NCBI RefSeq assembly: GCF_007990245.1
Contig: NZ_BJWG01000001.1
Location: 372,001-436,000, forward strand
Origin: Cellulomonas composti
GTDB lineage: Bacteria; Actinomycetota; Actinomycetes; Actinomycetales; Cellulomonadaceae
DNA length: 64,000 nt
Direction: 5' to 3'
The position numbers and the translations under genes were made by a program. The number at the start of each line of letters is the position of its first letter. Within the stretch, counting starts at the first letter, position 1. Shown here piece by piece: positions 8,191-16,389 of this stretch. The notes under the pieces were generated by a model, which saw nothing but the letters and a program-made list of their open reading frames with translations, was not told where the DNA came from and did not search any database.

Positions 8191-10644
8191 CTATCGCACG
8201 ACGGCAGCGGTCGACGCCGAGACCTTCGAGACGGTCGTGTAGCCCGCCTTCTTGCCCGTGACCGAAACGGTGATCCTCTTGCCCACCTGCGCGGACTTCA
8301 GCGTCCACGTCGACTTCGTCGCACCGGAGATCGCCACTCCGTTCGCGTACCACTGGTACGAGAACGTCGTTCCGCTCGTCCATGCGCCGGTCTTCGCGGT
8401 CAGCTTCTTGCCGACCTTCGTCGTGCCCGAGATCGTCGGGGTGGCGACGGTCGCGACCTTCGCGGTCGCCTTCGACGTGACCGCCACCGTCGGGTAGCCG
8501 GACTTGCGGCCCGTCACCGTGACGGTGATCGTCTTCGCCTTGTGCGCCGACCCCACGACGAGTGTCGATTTCCTTGCTCCGCTGATGGGGATCCCGTTCC
8601 CGTACCACTGGTAGGTGAACGTCGTTCCGCTCGTCCAGGTACCTGGCTTCGCGGTGAGCGTCGAGCCGGTCGCCGCGGTTCCGCCGATCGACGGGGTCGC
8701 CGTGGTCGCCACGCGGGCCGTCGGGGACGACGTCTCCGACGTCGTCGTGTAGCCGACCTTCGATCCTGTGATCTCGACGGTGATCGCCTTGTCCCGCTGC
8801 GCAGAGGTCAGCGCGAAAGTGGATCCTGTCGCCCCACCGATCGCTGACCCATCCGCGTACCACTGGTACGTCAGCGTCGCTCCGCTGGTCCACGCCCCCG
8901 ACTTCGCGGTCAGCTTGCGCCCGACGGCGGGTGTCCCACTGATGACCGGCGTCGCGGACGTCAGGGTGAGGGTCGTCGGACGAGCCGCGTAGCCGTTCCA
9001 CACCGGTGTCGTGTAGCCGGAAGCCCCCGCCGGATACGTGATCGTGAGACCGGCGCCGTCGCCGAAGGAGCTGCGGTAGGGCACCGCATCGGCGCCGCCG
9101 TCCGACCATCCGGACTCTCCGGCCGCGATGATCGACGGAGCGTCGCCCAGCATGACGACGCTCACCAGGGGATTCGCATAGAACGCGCTTCCCCCGATCG
9201 TTCTGACGCTCGGCGGGATGATCACACTCGCCAGGTCGTTGCTCTCGAAGGCTCCGATGCCGATGGTGGTGACGCCGTCCGAGATCGTCACACTCTTCAA
9301 CGCATTGGAGACGAAGGCGCCGTTGCCGACGGTGCTGACACCACCGGGGACCACGACACTCGTCAACCTGTTGTTCATGAATGCCAGAGGTTCGATGGTC
9401 GTGACGCTCTGCGGGATCCCGACGCCCGTCAAGAGGTTGCTCGAGAACGCTCCCCGGCCGATCGTCGTCACGCCCTCCGGGATCACCACGCTCGTCAGCG
9501 CATTGCTCGAGAACGCGGAGCTGCCGATGGTCCGCACGCTGCTCGGAAGCACCAGGCCGGTCAGCCGGTTCGCAGCGAATGCGCCGCTCTCGATCGTCGT
9601 CACGCCGGCAGGGATCGTCACGCTCGCCAACGCATTGCCGTAGAAAGCCGTGTCAGCGATCGTCGTCAGTCCGTCCGGGATCACCACGCTCGTCAGTGAG
9701 TTGCCGTAGAACGCGCTCGTCCCCAACGTCCTGACGCTGTCCGGGATCACGACGCCGGTCAGCGCGTTCATCGCGAACGCCGCGGCCCCGATCGTCACGA
9801 CACCGTCGCGGATGGTGGCGCTCCTCAACGCGTTCGAACCGAACGCCCACGTGCCGATCGTCGTCACACTGCCCGGGACCACCACGCCCGTCAGGGCGTT
9901 GCCGTAGAACGCATGCGCACCGACCGTCACGACACCGTCTTCGATGACGGCACTCGTCAACGCATTGCCCTCGAACGCCCTCTCGCCGATCGTCGCCACG
10001 CTGCCAGGGATCACGATGGCCCCGAGCGCATTGCCCGAGAACGCCCGGTCGCCGATCCTGGTGACGCCGTCCGGGATCACGACGCCTGTCAGTGCGTTGC
10101 TCGAGAAGGCGCCGTCGCCGATCACCTTCACACCCGCCGAGATGACGACACTCGTCAAAGCATTGTTCGCGAACGCCCCGTAGTACTCATTGTCGCCGAT
10201 CGACGTCACGCTGCCCGGGATCACCACGTTCGTCAAGTCGTTTCCGTAGAACGCTGCACCGCCGATCGTCGTGACGCCGCCGGAGATCACTGCACTCGTC
10301 AACGCATTGTCGGCGAACGCCCACTCCCCGATGGCCGTGACGCTGCCCGGGATCACCACGCCCGCAAGCACGTTGTCGTGGAACGCGCCATTTCCGATCG
10401 TGGTCACTCCGTCGGGGATCACCACGCTCGTCAACGCGTTGTCGGAGAACGCGCTGTCGCCGATCGTGGTCACTCCGGTCGGGATCACCACGCTCGTCAG
10501 TGCCCTGCCGGCAAGCGCGCGCTCCCCGATGCCGGTCACCGGGTAGCCGCCCACGGTCTTGGGGATCTGCAGGTTCTTGGACGTCACGGACGTTCCCGTG
10601 ATGGTGGCTCGGCCCTGGTCATCCACGGTGTACTGCCACCCCAT
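8191..10644 (-). CDS. BspA-like leucine-rich-repeat surface protein, 5' end apparently lost to the IS3 insertion
   Basis: 817 residues from the first ATG. Residues ~27-515 are 21 tandem BspA/LRR_5 repeats of 23 residues (NALTSVVIPDGVTTIGxxAF), alternating IP-D/E-GV and IP-GSV types. Residues ~585-817 are three ~78-residue Ig-like modules (P-I-GT--VG--LTA--G-WTSG---YQWYA-G). Proteins of this build are secreted, yet the ATG is followed directly by WQYTVDDQG with no signal peptide, and no Shine-Dalgarno precedes it. The frame stays open upstream (GFRASDVSNLGVIAAQRIPR), across the left end of the IS element, to a TGA just inside it. It is therefore probably the 3' part of a longer secreted gene. 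No LPxTG anchor is present. Confidence 0.8.
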   Translation of the reverse strand: MGWQYTVDDQGRATITGTSVTSKNLQIPKTVGGYPVTGIGERALAGRALTSVVIPTGVTTIGDSAFSDNALTSVVIPDGVTTIGNGAFHDNVLAGVVIPGSVTAIGEWAFADNALTSAVISGGVTTIGGAAFYGNDLTNVVIPGSVTSIGDNEYYGAFANNALTSVVISAGVKVIGDGAFSSNALTGVVIPDGVTRIGDRAFSGNALGAIVIPGSVATIGERAFEGNALTSAVIEDGVVTVGAHAFYGNALTGVVVPGSVTTIGTWAFGSNALRSATIRDGVVTIGAAAFAMNALTGVVIPDSVRTLGTSAFYGNSLTSVVIPDGLTTIADTAFYGNALASVTIPAGVTTIESGAFAANRLTGLVLPSSVRTIGSSAFSSNALTSVVIPEGVTTIGRGAFSSNLLTGVGIPQSVTTIEPLAFMNNRLTSVVVPGGVSTVGNGAFVSNALKSVTISDGVTTIGIGAFESNDLASVIIPPSVRTIGGSAFYANPLVSVVMLGDAPSIIAAGESGWSDGGADAVPYRSSFGDGAGLTITYPAGASGYTTPVWNGYAARPTTLTLTSATPVISGTPAVGRKLTAKSGAWTSGATLTYQWYADGSAIGGATGSTFALTSAQRDKAITVEITGSKVGYTTTSETSSPTARVATTATPSIGGTAATGSTLTAKPGTWTSGTTFTYQWYGNGIPISGARKSTLVVGSAHKAKTITVTVTGRKSGYPTVAVTSKATAKVATVATPTISGTTKVGKKLTAKTGAWTSGTTFSYQWYANGVAISGATKSTWTLKSAQVGKRITVSVTGKKAGYTTVSKVSASTAAVVR
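9160..10566 (-). repeat. ~21 tandem 69-bp repeats coding BspA-type LRRs
   Basis: The DNA repeats with a 69-bp period, marked on the plus strand by recurring blocks such as GATCACCACGCTCGTCA and CGTTG--G-GAACGC. One unit, near 10,170-10,190, carries a short in-frame insertion (DNEYYG). Near-identical neighbouring units suggest expansion by unequal exchange. Confidence 0.85.
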
Positions 10645-10743
10645 GCGAGGAATACGCTGGGCAGCGATGACACCGAGGTTGCTGACGTCGGACGCCCGGA
10701 ACCCCTCGGGCCTTAACCCCTGATGGCGGACACGCGGGTGGTT

Positions 10744-11643
10744 TCACGCGGCGAGTGTGAGCGTAGCGGCCCGGTGGGCGTTCTCGTAGGCGATGGGGCT
10801 GATGTAGCCGCAGGTGGAGTGGCGGCGGCGGGTGTTGTAGCGGGTGATCCAGGTGAAGACCTCGCGGCGGGCGGTGGCCGGGTCGGGCCAGCCGGGCGCG
10901 CCGGCGAGGGTCTCGCGTTTGAGGGTCGCGTTGAACGACTCGGCCATCGCGTTGTCCGCGGAGGTCCCCACGGCACCCATCGAGCGGCGCACGCCGAGCC
11001 GGGCGCACAGCGCCGCCCAGTCCTTGGCGACGTACTGCCCGCCGTGGTCGGTGTGCATGATCGCCCCGGCCAGGGTGCCGCGGGTAGCGGCCGCGGCGAG
11101 CAGCGCGTCGGTGACCAGGTCGGTGCGCATGTGGTCGGCGATCGACCAGCCGACCAGGCGCCGCGAGAAGCAGTCGATCACGGTCGCCAGGTAGAGGAAC
11201 CTGCCGTCCCCGCAGGGCAGGTAGGTGATGTCCCCGACGTACTTGACGTTCGGCGCGTCCGCCGTGAAGTCGCGCTCGAGCAGGTCAGGCACGACCTGCC
11301 CGTCCGGGTCGGGCACCGTGGTGCGCACCCGCCTGCGCAGCCGGATCCCGACGATCTGCCGCTCGCGCATCACGCGGGCGACGCGCTTGTGGTTCACCCG
11401 CGCGGCGGGCTCGGCGCCGGCGTTGAGCTCGGCGGTGATCCGCGGTGCACCGCACGCCCGGTCACCCTCGTGCACGACACGGATCCGGTCGGCCAGCACC
11501 TCGTCGTCCGCAGCCCGTGCGGCCCGAGCGGGCGCGGCGGCCAGCCACTTGTAGAACGAGGACCGGGCGATCCCCAGGACCTGGCACAGCCGCTTCACCT
11601 CGAAGGTGGCCTGGTGGTCGGCGACGAACTGGAAGCGGCTCAC
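10744..11643 (-). CDS. IS3-family transposase OrfB (DDE integrase domain)
   Basis: 299 residues. After an N-terminal HTH_21 region (VKRLCQVLGIARSSFYKWLA) comes the rve catalytic core. The DDE triad sits in KYVGDITYLP, IMHTDHGGQYVAKD and NAMAESFNATLKRE, in the usual IS3 spacing, so it looks active. The start is GTG 11643, overlapping the orfA stop (GTGA). The frame is also open upstream to 11793, so an OrfAB fusion by -1 frameshifting is possible, but no A-rich slippery heptamer is seen near the overlap; coupled re-initiation is likelier. Confidence 0.93.
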   Translation of the reverse strand: MSRFQFVADHQATFEVKRLCQVLGIARSSFYKWLAAAPARAARAADDEVLADRIRVVHEGDRACGAPRITAELNAGAEPAARVNHKRVARVMRERQIVGIRLRRRVRTTVPDPDGQVVPDLLERDFTADAPNVKYVGDITYLPCGDGRFLYLATVIDCFSRRLVGWSIADHMRTDLVTDALLAAAATRGTLAGAIMHTDHGGQYVAKDWAALCARLGVRRSMGAVGTSADNAMAESFNATLKRETLAGAPGWPDPATARREVFTWITRYNTRRRHSTCGYISPIAYENAHRAATLTLAA

Positions 11644-11969
11644 CAGTTCGTCTCCCCGGCGAAATACTTCGCCGCCGCGCGCAGGATCTCCCGCTCGGTG
11701 GACAGCTTGCGCGTCTCGCCCTCCAGCTCGAGGACCCGCGCGCGCAACCGGGCCAGCTCCTGCTCGGGAGTCTCGCTCGCCGGTGGCGTGCACGTCGAGG
11801 ACCGAGACTGACCGCGGATCGGCACACCAGCCGTCTTGATCCAGCCCGACAACGTCGCGTCCATGACGCCCAGATCCGCGGCGATCCCCGCGACCGTGGC
11901 AGTCGGCGTCGAGCGGTACAGCTCGACAGCATCACGGCGAAACTCCGCCGAGTACGTCTTCCTGGCCAT
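11640..11969 (-). CDS. IS3-family transposase OrfA (helix-turn-helix)
   Basis: 109 residues from ATG 11969 (MARKTYSAEFRRDAVELYRS), the standard OrfA opening. An HTH follows (TVAGIAADLGVMDATLSGWI), then a coiled-coil leucine-zipper-like segment (ELARLRARVLELEGETRKLS) and the usual EREILRAAAKYFAGE end. An in-frame start at 12020 exists, nearer the inverted repeat, but the family start is at MARK. It overlaps orfB by 4 bp. Confidence 0.92.
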   Translation of the reverse strand: MARKTYSAEFRRDAVELYRSTPTATVAGIAADLGVMDATLSGWIKTAGVPIRGQSRSSTCTPPASETPEQELARLRARVLELEGETRKLSTEREILRAAAKYFAGETNW

Positions 11970-12029
11970 GACCAGATCTTCTCGCTTCCTCCGAGCCAGA
12001 CTCGGAATCAGCGTGTCCACCTCACGGGG

Positions 12030-13010
12030 TCAAGCCCCCTCGGCCGCCTGGTCCGTGCCGTAGTCGGTGTGCGTGCCGACCGCGGCCCAGTACCAGTCCC
12101 CGCCGAAGCCGAGCTGTGTGTCGCACACCAGGTCGGTGGCGGCGCACATCTCGATCGTCTTCGCCGCGACGCTCGGGTCCAGCGCCATGTGAGGGTTGGA
12201 TTCCGCGGCCGCGGCGTCCCACAAGTCGTAGGCCCTCGCGGCGGGGCGGGTCGCGAAGTACGCGGTCGTCCCGGCCAGGAGCGGGCCCAGCACGGCGGAG
12301 AGGACGGCGACCACCCCACTGATCGGCTCCAGCCAGATACCGAGACTGTCGCCGGCGTTTCCGAAGGATGTGCCGCTCACGGGGTTGCCGTGAATCGTGT
12401 CCCGTGCGGGATCGGCGATGAGGACCACCGCCGCAAGCTTGGCGCCGAGCGTCGTCTCCGCGAGCACACGGTGGATCACCAGCGCGCCCTGCGAGTACCC
12501 CGCCAGCACGATCCGCTCATCAGGGCAGTCGCGGTTCGACTGGACGTACGCGTCGAGGAGAGCAAAGGTGCCCTGCTGGATGCTGTCGGCGTACTGACGA
12601 GTCGGCGATGGGGGGATGCCGATGCCGTAGCTCGCCAGGTCTCCGACCAGAGAACCGTCGAATCCGTCCGAGGGCGCGATCGGCAGGGACGGGTAATCGA
12701 GGGTGATCGACCTGTAGGTCAGTGACGAATCGAGCCCGGCGACGAACCCGGCCAGCACGAGGGACACCTTCTGTCCATAGCCGTCGTGATCGGTGGGGCC
12801 TTCACCCGATCCACGTACGCCGACGAACAGAACGTCAGCACACCGCGACGCGTCGACCTGGGCGGCTCCCGTCGTCAGCGCCGACGCCGGGGTCGGAGCC
12901 GGAGCCGCGATCAGGATGCTGGTCACGACTGCGACGGCCGTGAGCCCTGCTATCGCACGAAGCCCTCGGGTCAGGGCGAACATGCCGCGCATCAGCCATT
13001 CATCGCACAT
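12030..13010 (-). CDS. Secreted cutinase-family serine esterase, 3' end replaced by IS3 sequence
   Basis: 326 residues. A Sec signal peptide (TRGLRAIAGLTAVAVVTSIL, likely cleaved after PASA) leads into an alpha/beta-hydrolase of the cutinase family. The nucleophile is in LAGYSQGALV, the catalytic Asp is probably in CAATDLVCD (with the family cysteines), and His in THTDYG, so all three are present. Likely substrates are ester polymers or lipids outside the cell. ATG 13010 has GGAGG about 11 nt upstream; ATGs at 12992 and 12983 are alternatives. The last codons run into the IS right end and stop at its terminal TGA; the family usually continues about ten more residues, so the C-terminus is slightly truncated. 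Confidence 0.85.
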   Translation of the reverse strand: MCDEWLMRGMFALTRGLRAIAGLTAVAVVTSILIAAPAPTPASALTTGAAQVDASRCADVLFVGVRGSGEGPTDHDGYGQKVSLVLAGFVAGLDSSLTYRSITLDYPSLPIAPSDGFDGSLVGDLASYGIGIPPSPTRQYADSIQQGTFALLDAYVQSNRDCPDERIVLAGYSQGALVIHRVLAETTLGAKLAAVVLIADPARDTIHGNPVSGTSFGNAGDSLGIWLEPISGVVAVLSAVLGPLLAGTTAYFATRPAARAYDLWDAAAAESNPHMALDPSVAAKTIEMCAATDLVCDTQLGFGGDWYWAAVGTHTDYGTDQAAEGA

Positions 13011-13198
13011 GCGACAATTCCCCCTCCGGGGCTCCGCCTCATCGGGGATTCCCGACAAGCCCAACCCGTGATCCCGTATCGAGTATGGCCGCGTCCGCGA
13101 GCCTGCGATGTCACGTCCCAGGGCGTGGTCTCTGACGGCTCCCGCGCACACTCCGGTCGGTCGCCCCTACCGAACTCGCGCGGTCGGGTTGCTCCGCA

Positions 13199-14140
13199 TC
13201 AGGACAGTGAACGCAGGCCGCGGGTCTTGACGCCGGCGACCTCGTCCGGAGTGATGTCGACGAATTCGAGGAACTCGGCCTCGGTCATCACCCGGATCGC
13301 TTGACCCTCCCCCGCCAGTCGGAATGCCTTTGCCAACTTGGCGCTCATCGTCGCGCCAGGTCGAAATGTCCGCGGATCGAGCTCGCCGGCGACGAGCACG
13401 CTCGTCGACTTCGTGACCGACGCGTCGGCCCGACCGCCCAGAGCCGCAACCACGGCCTGTGCCGTACTGCGCTGCATGGTGCGCAGCGTTCCCGTGAAAC
13501 AGACGGCCTCCCCATCAAGCGCACCGCCCGCGGCCACGCCCACCCAGTCCTCGACCGACGCCACCGCCGCACCGACCCTCGCGCCGTGGCGCCAGCCTGT
13601 CGAACCGCCGAGGTCGGCAAGGTCGTCGATGTCGTCGACACCTGCCCGCGCCGCGAGCGCGACCGCTACCTCGGCAGCGACACCGGCATCCGCGCCGGCC
13701 TCGTGATGGTCGAACGCCGGCAGCCCCAGCTCGTGCGCGACGAACGGCAGCGAGTAGGAGCCCAGTGCCAGCAGCGCGCGAGCAAGCCGCAACGTGCACA
13801 CGAACGTCAAGCCCGAGACGGCGCATCCGCACTCCTGGGACGCGCGAGAGAACACCGACCCGTCGAACGACGCGTTGTGGGCGACCAGCACGTCGGCGCC
13901 GATGAATGCGACCACCTCGGGCAGCAGGTCGTCCCACGTCGGGGCAGCGACGACGTCTTCCGGGCCGATCCCATGGATCCAGGTGTTGGTGAAGGCGTAC
14001 GCGCCCTGCGGGGGACACACCAGCCGCCGGTACGTCTCAACCACACGGCCGTCGCGGACTCGCGCCATCCCGACGGCGCACACTGAGGACCGCGTGCTGT
14101 TCGCGGTCTCGAAGTCGATCGACGTGAAGTTCAGCGCCAT
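13199..14140 (-). CDS. DnaQ-like 3'-5' exonuclease with C-terminal BRCT domain
   Basis: 313 residues. Residues ~5-165 are a DEDDh exonuclease: SIDFETAN (Asp and Glu of Exo I), LVAHNASFDGSVF (Exo II), and DHHEAGADA (Exo III His/Asp). Residues ~205-295 are a BRCT domain (GEAVCFTGTLRTMQRSTA, then GGRADASVTKSTSVLVAGE). This fusion is common in actinobacteria and is distinct from the replicative epsilon subunit; a role in repair or end processing is likely but unproven. The 188 bp between this gene and the cutinase start show only the cutinase ribosome site. Confidence 0.88.
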   Translation of the reverse strand: MALNFTSIDFETANSTRSSVCAVGMARVRDGRVVETYRRLVCPPQGAYAFTNTWIHGIGPEDVVAAPTWDDLLPEVVAFIGADVLVAHNASFDGSVFSRASQECGCAVSGLTFVCTLRLARALLALGSYSLPFVAHELGLPAFDHHEAGADAGVAAEVAVALAARAGVDDIDDLADLGGSTGWRHGARVGAAVASVEDWVGVAAGGALDGEAVCFTGTLRTMQRSTAQAVVAALGGRADASVTKSTSVLVAGELDPRTFRPGATMSAKLAKAFRLAGEGQAIRVMTEAEFLEFVDITPDEVAGVKTRGLRSLS

Positions 14141-14308
14141 GTGCGGAGCGTGACAGCGTCACTCACGCCGCGACATGGGCCGAAGGTCGCGAAAGCCCGC
14201 CAGCAAGTAGCTCGAAGTGTCAACGAAGCCTGCAGCAGACCCACCTGGAGCAGTTGCAGGCCCGGATGGTGGCACGCTACGAGCAGCCAGACCCTGGAGA
14301 GCAGACCG

Positions 14309-15052
14309 ATGCCAGACCGCTTCACCTCCGTGCACGTCCGCACCGACCGGACCGTCGCTATCTCCGATCGCGGCTGGTTGTCGCGCAGTGAGGCCATCGC
14401 CGCCTACCGGCGCCATTTCCAGGCACAGCTCGACCACGCGACCCGCGCCCTGGCAGCGACTGACGACGACCTGGTCGTGGAGACACACGCCGGCGCCTGG
14501 GACGGTCCTCGACGGCCGCGAAGTTACCGAGTGAGCACCGCCCACGCCGGCGCAACCATCTCATCCGACGGCCGCTACCGCTACACACTGACCCGCAGCG
14601 ACGGCAACGGTGGTGACCTCGCCACCTTCGTGATGCTCAACCCGTCGACCGCCGACGACGCGACGGACGACCCCACGATTCGCCGGTGCGTCGAGTTCGC
14701 CCGCAGGTGGGGCCTGGACGGCATCGTGGTCGTCAACCTGTACGCCTGGCGTGCGACCAATCCACGCGAACTTGCTGCGAGGGCACGGGGCGGCTGCGAC
14801 ATCGTCGGGCCCGAGAACGACGCACACATTGTCGCCGCGATCCGCGAAGCGGCAGGGCCTGTTATTGCGGCGTGGGGCGCACAGTCCAGGATCGACTCCC
14901 GTGTCGAGGACGTCCTGGCCCTCCCCGGGATGCAGACCGTGCATCACCTGGGCCTGACGAAGTCCGGTGCGCCGCGCCACCCGCTGTACGTGCGTGGCGA
15001 CACGCCGCTGACGCCATGGCTCGCGCCGTTGCCCACGGGAGCGGTCCGGTGA
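14309..15052 (+). CDS. DUF1643 protein with an unusual ~75-residue N-terminal extension
   Basis: 247 residues. The DUF1643 domain covers residues ~80-240: ISSDGRYRYTLTRSDG, FVMLNPSTADDATDDPTIRR, VVVNLYAWRATNPREL, and VIAAWG. Its biochemical function is unknown; it is common on phages and genomic islands. The N-terminal 75 residues (SVHVRTDRTVAISDRGWLS onward) are not part of the usual domain and I do not recognise them. ATG 14309 has GGAGA 8 nt upstream. In another frame the 168-bp gap before the gene reads LQQTHLEQLQARMVARYEQP, which looks protein-like and may be a remnant or a small gene. Confidence 0.8.
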   Translation: MPDRFTSVHVRTDRTVAISDRGWLSRSEAIAAYRRHFQAQLDHATRALAATDDDLVVETHAGAWDGPRRPRSYRVSTAHAGATISSDGRYRYTLTRSDGNGGDLATFVMLNPSTADDATDDPTIRRCVEFARRWGLDGIVVVNLYAWRATNPRELAARARGGCDIVGPENDAHIVAAIREAAGPVIAAWGAQSRIDSRVEDVLALPGMQTVHHLGLTKSGAPRHPLYVRGDTPLTPWLAPLPTGAVR

Positions 15053-15183
15053 CACATCACCCGCAAAGCCTCACGACGGCAACGAACGTCCGAGGACTTC
15101 GACGGACACGAGGCGTGTGGACGTCGGAAGGGCCTCTCGCGCGCCGTCGTCTGGACCCGTCCGCGGGCGTCCACGAGCTCCAG

Positions 15184-15230
15184 CCGTACCCCAGTTATCG
15201 ACCTGGATGGGGTACAGAACTGGGGTACGG
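15184..15230. repeat. Perfect 13-bp inverted repeat with 21-nt loop
   Basis: CCGTACCCCAGTT at 15184-15196 and its exact complement AACTGGGGTACGG at 15218-15230 flank a 21-nt loop. It lies in the 233-bp gap between the DUF1643 gene and the tRNA cluster, 56 bp past the tRNA-Val 3' end. It could be a terminator for either side, although no T tract follows, or a recombination or attachment structure beside the tRNAs. Confidence 0.7.
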
Positions 15231-15285
15231 ACCACAAAGGGCCGCCCCGAATTCTCGGTGGCGACCCTGTGACCTGCAGTAATAC

Positions 15286-15360
15286 TGGTGGGCGATACTG
15301 GGATCGAACCAGTGACCTCTTCCGTGTCAGGGAAGCGCGCTCCCGCTGCGCCAATCGCCC
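15286..15360 (-). tRNA. tRNA-Val (anticodon GAC)
   Basis: The minus strand folds as a full cloverleaf: acceptor GGGCGAT/ATCGCCC, D-arm, anticodon stem CTTCC/GGAAG with loop CTGACAC (anticodon GAC), and a TTCGATC T-loop. The 3' end is followed by an encoded CCA at 15288-15286. It is the last tRNA of a three-gene cluster. Confidence 0.97.
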
Positions 15361-15397
15361 TTCGTCGTGCATCCTGCGTCGTGCGTCGTGCTGTGCG

Positions 15398-15468
15398 AGG
15401 TGGAGATGGGATTCGAACCCACGTATACGGCTTTGCAGGCCGCTGCCTCGCCTCTCGGCCACTCCACC
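15398..15468 (-). tRNA. tRNA-Cys (anticodon GCA)
   Basis: Acceptor stem GGTGGAG/CTCCACC with discriminator U, the identity base for tRNA-Cys. The anticodon loop is CTGCAAA (GCA) and the T-loop is TTCGAAT. CCA is not encoded. It lies 37 bp upstream of tRNA-Val on the same strand. Confidence 0.97.
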
Positions 15469-15514
15469 CTGAGACCGCAGTCCCGCGCGGCCGGGGCCGA
15501 GAAGGATGTCTCCG

Positions 15515-15586
15515 AGCGGACGACGGGATTCGAACCCGCGACCCTCACCTTGGCAAGGTGATGCTCTACCACTGAGCCACGTCCGC
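15515..15586 (-). tRNA. tRNA-Gly (anticodon GCC)
   Basis: Acceptor stem GCGGACG/CGTCCGC with discriminator U, anticodon loop TTGCCAA (GCC), T-loop TTCGAAT, and no encoded CCA. It is the first gene of the Gly-Cys-Val cluster. Confidence 0.97.
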
Positions 15587-15632
15587 GCGTCACGTCCCAC
15601 CGGTTCTCACCGGCGTGCCGTGTGCGTCCCAG

Positions 15633-15663
15633 ACTCTAACCGAGTCCCGCGCCGAGAGTCCAA
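15633..15663 (-). promoter_or_regulatory. Sigma-70-type promoter for the tRNA cluster
   Basis: On the minus strand, TTGGAC (15663-15658) and TAGAGT (15638-15633) are separated by 19 bp, about 47 bp upstream of tRNA-Gly. The spacing is slightly long, but both boxes are close to consensus and no other promoter is apparent. Confidence 0.5.
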
Positions 15664-15735
15664 CCGGTCCGCCGCCCGGGCGATTCGCCCCGCCAACCGC
15701 TGCAGCCGCGGCGTGGCCGGGCCGATGGGACAGGT

Positions 15736-16389
15736 GTGCTGCTCACCTGGGTGCTCGTCGGCTTCCTCGCGCTCGCCGCGTTCATCAGCGGTCGCTGGTA
15801 CCTGCGCCAGTACGACGGGCTCGGTCGTCGCCGGCCGTTCCCACGGATCAGCGTGGTGCTGTGCCTGCTCGTGGCGCTCGGGTGCGCGATCCCGGTCGTC
15901 GTGCACGTGCGACTCGAGCACCAGCTGCAGGCCGCCGCCGAGCAGGTCGCGGGCGTTCCGGTCGAGGTGCGCTGCCAGACGATCGGGCAGACGTTCGTCG
16001 ACGCGACGGCGGACCTGGGCTACGTGAAGTGGGGGCCTGACGGCGAGCCGGAGCGCAAGACGCTGATCTCCTGGGAGCCGTGCCAGGACCTGCGCGCGTG
16101 GCTCGGGTCGGACAAGTCGGCGCCGAGCCTCGACCAGGTCGTCGCGGTCCACGTGCTGACGCACGAGGCGATGCACATGTCGGGGATCAAGAACGAGTCG
16201 CACGCCGAGTGTGCCGCGGTCCAACGCGACGAGGCGACGGCGCAGGCTCTCGGCGCGGACCCTGACCAGGCACGCGCGCTCGCCAAGCGGTACTGGACCG
16301 AGGTCTACCCGCGCATGCCCGACGGGTACCGGGGCGGGTGCGGGCCGGAGGGTCGCTACGACGAGGAGCTGTCGACGGCGCCCTGGTGA
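15736..16389 (+). CDS. Membrane-anchored protein with a zinc-metallopeptidase-like HExxH motif, function unknown
   Basis: 217 residues with two N-terminal membrane segments (LTWVLVGFLALAAFI and ISVVLCLLVALGCAIPVVV, within residues ~1-55); the rest is probably outside the membrane. Residues ~137-165 read VHVLTHEAMHMSGIKNESHA then ECAAVQ: an HEAMH zinc motif followed by a Glu ~10 residues on, the gluzincin-like layout. Several cysteines (CQTIG, PCQDL, AEC, GGCG) could form disulfides. I do not recognise a named family. GTG 15736 is the only plausible start. The gene overlaps the end of the convergent ltrA by 34 bp. Confidence 0.75.
   Translation: MLLTWVLVGFLALAAFISGRWYLRQYDGLGRRRPFPRISVVLCLLVALGCAIPVVVHVRLEHQLQAAAEQVAGVPVEVRCQTIGQTFVDATADLGYVKWGPDGEPERKTLISWEPCQDLRAWLGSDKSAPSLDQVVAVHVLTHEAMHMSGIKNESHAECAAVQRDEATAQALGADPDQARALAKRYWTEVYPRMPDGYRGGCGPEGRYDEELSTAPW

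Larger units (their letters stand above)
10713..12033 (-). mobile_element. IS3-family insertion sequence, 1321 bp, apparently complete
   Basis: The element has 23-bp imperfect terminal inverted repeats matching at 17 of 23 positions: TTAACCCC...GGACACGC at 10713-10735 and the complement of 12011-12033 (TTGACCCC...GGACACGC). It is flanked by 3-bp direct repeats GCC at 10710-10712 and 12034-12036, as expected for IS3 transposition. It holds intact orfA and orfB on the minus strand. The right end supplies the TGA that now ends the cutinase gene, and the left end cuts the frame leading into the LRR gene. The 3-bp duplication is short enough to arise by chance in this GC-rich DNA. Confidence 0.85.

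Noticed and set aside
11640-11800. Programmed -1 frameshift site joining orfA and orfB
   Set aside because: The frames overlap suitably, but no A-rich slippery heptamer is present near the junction; the GTGA overlap explains orfB expression.
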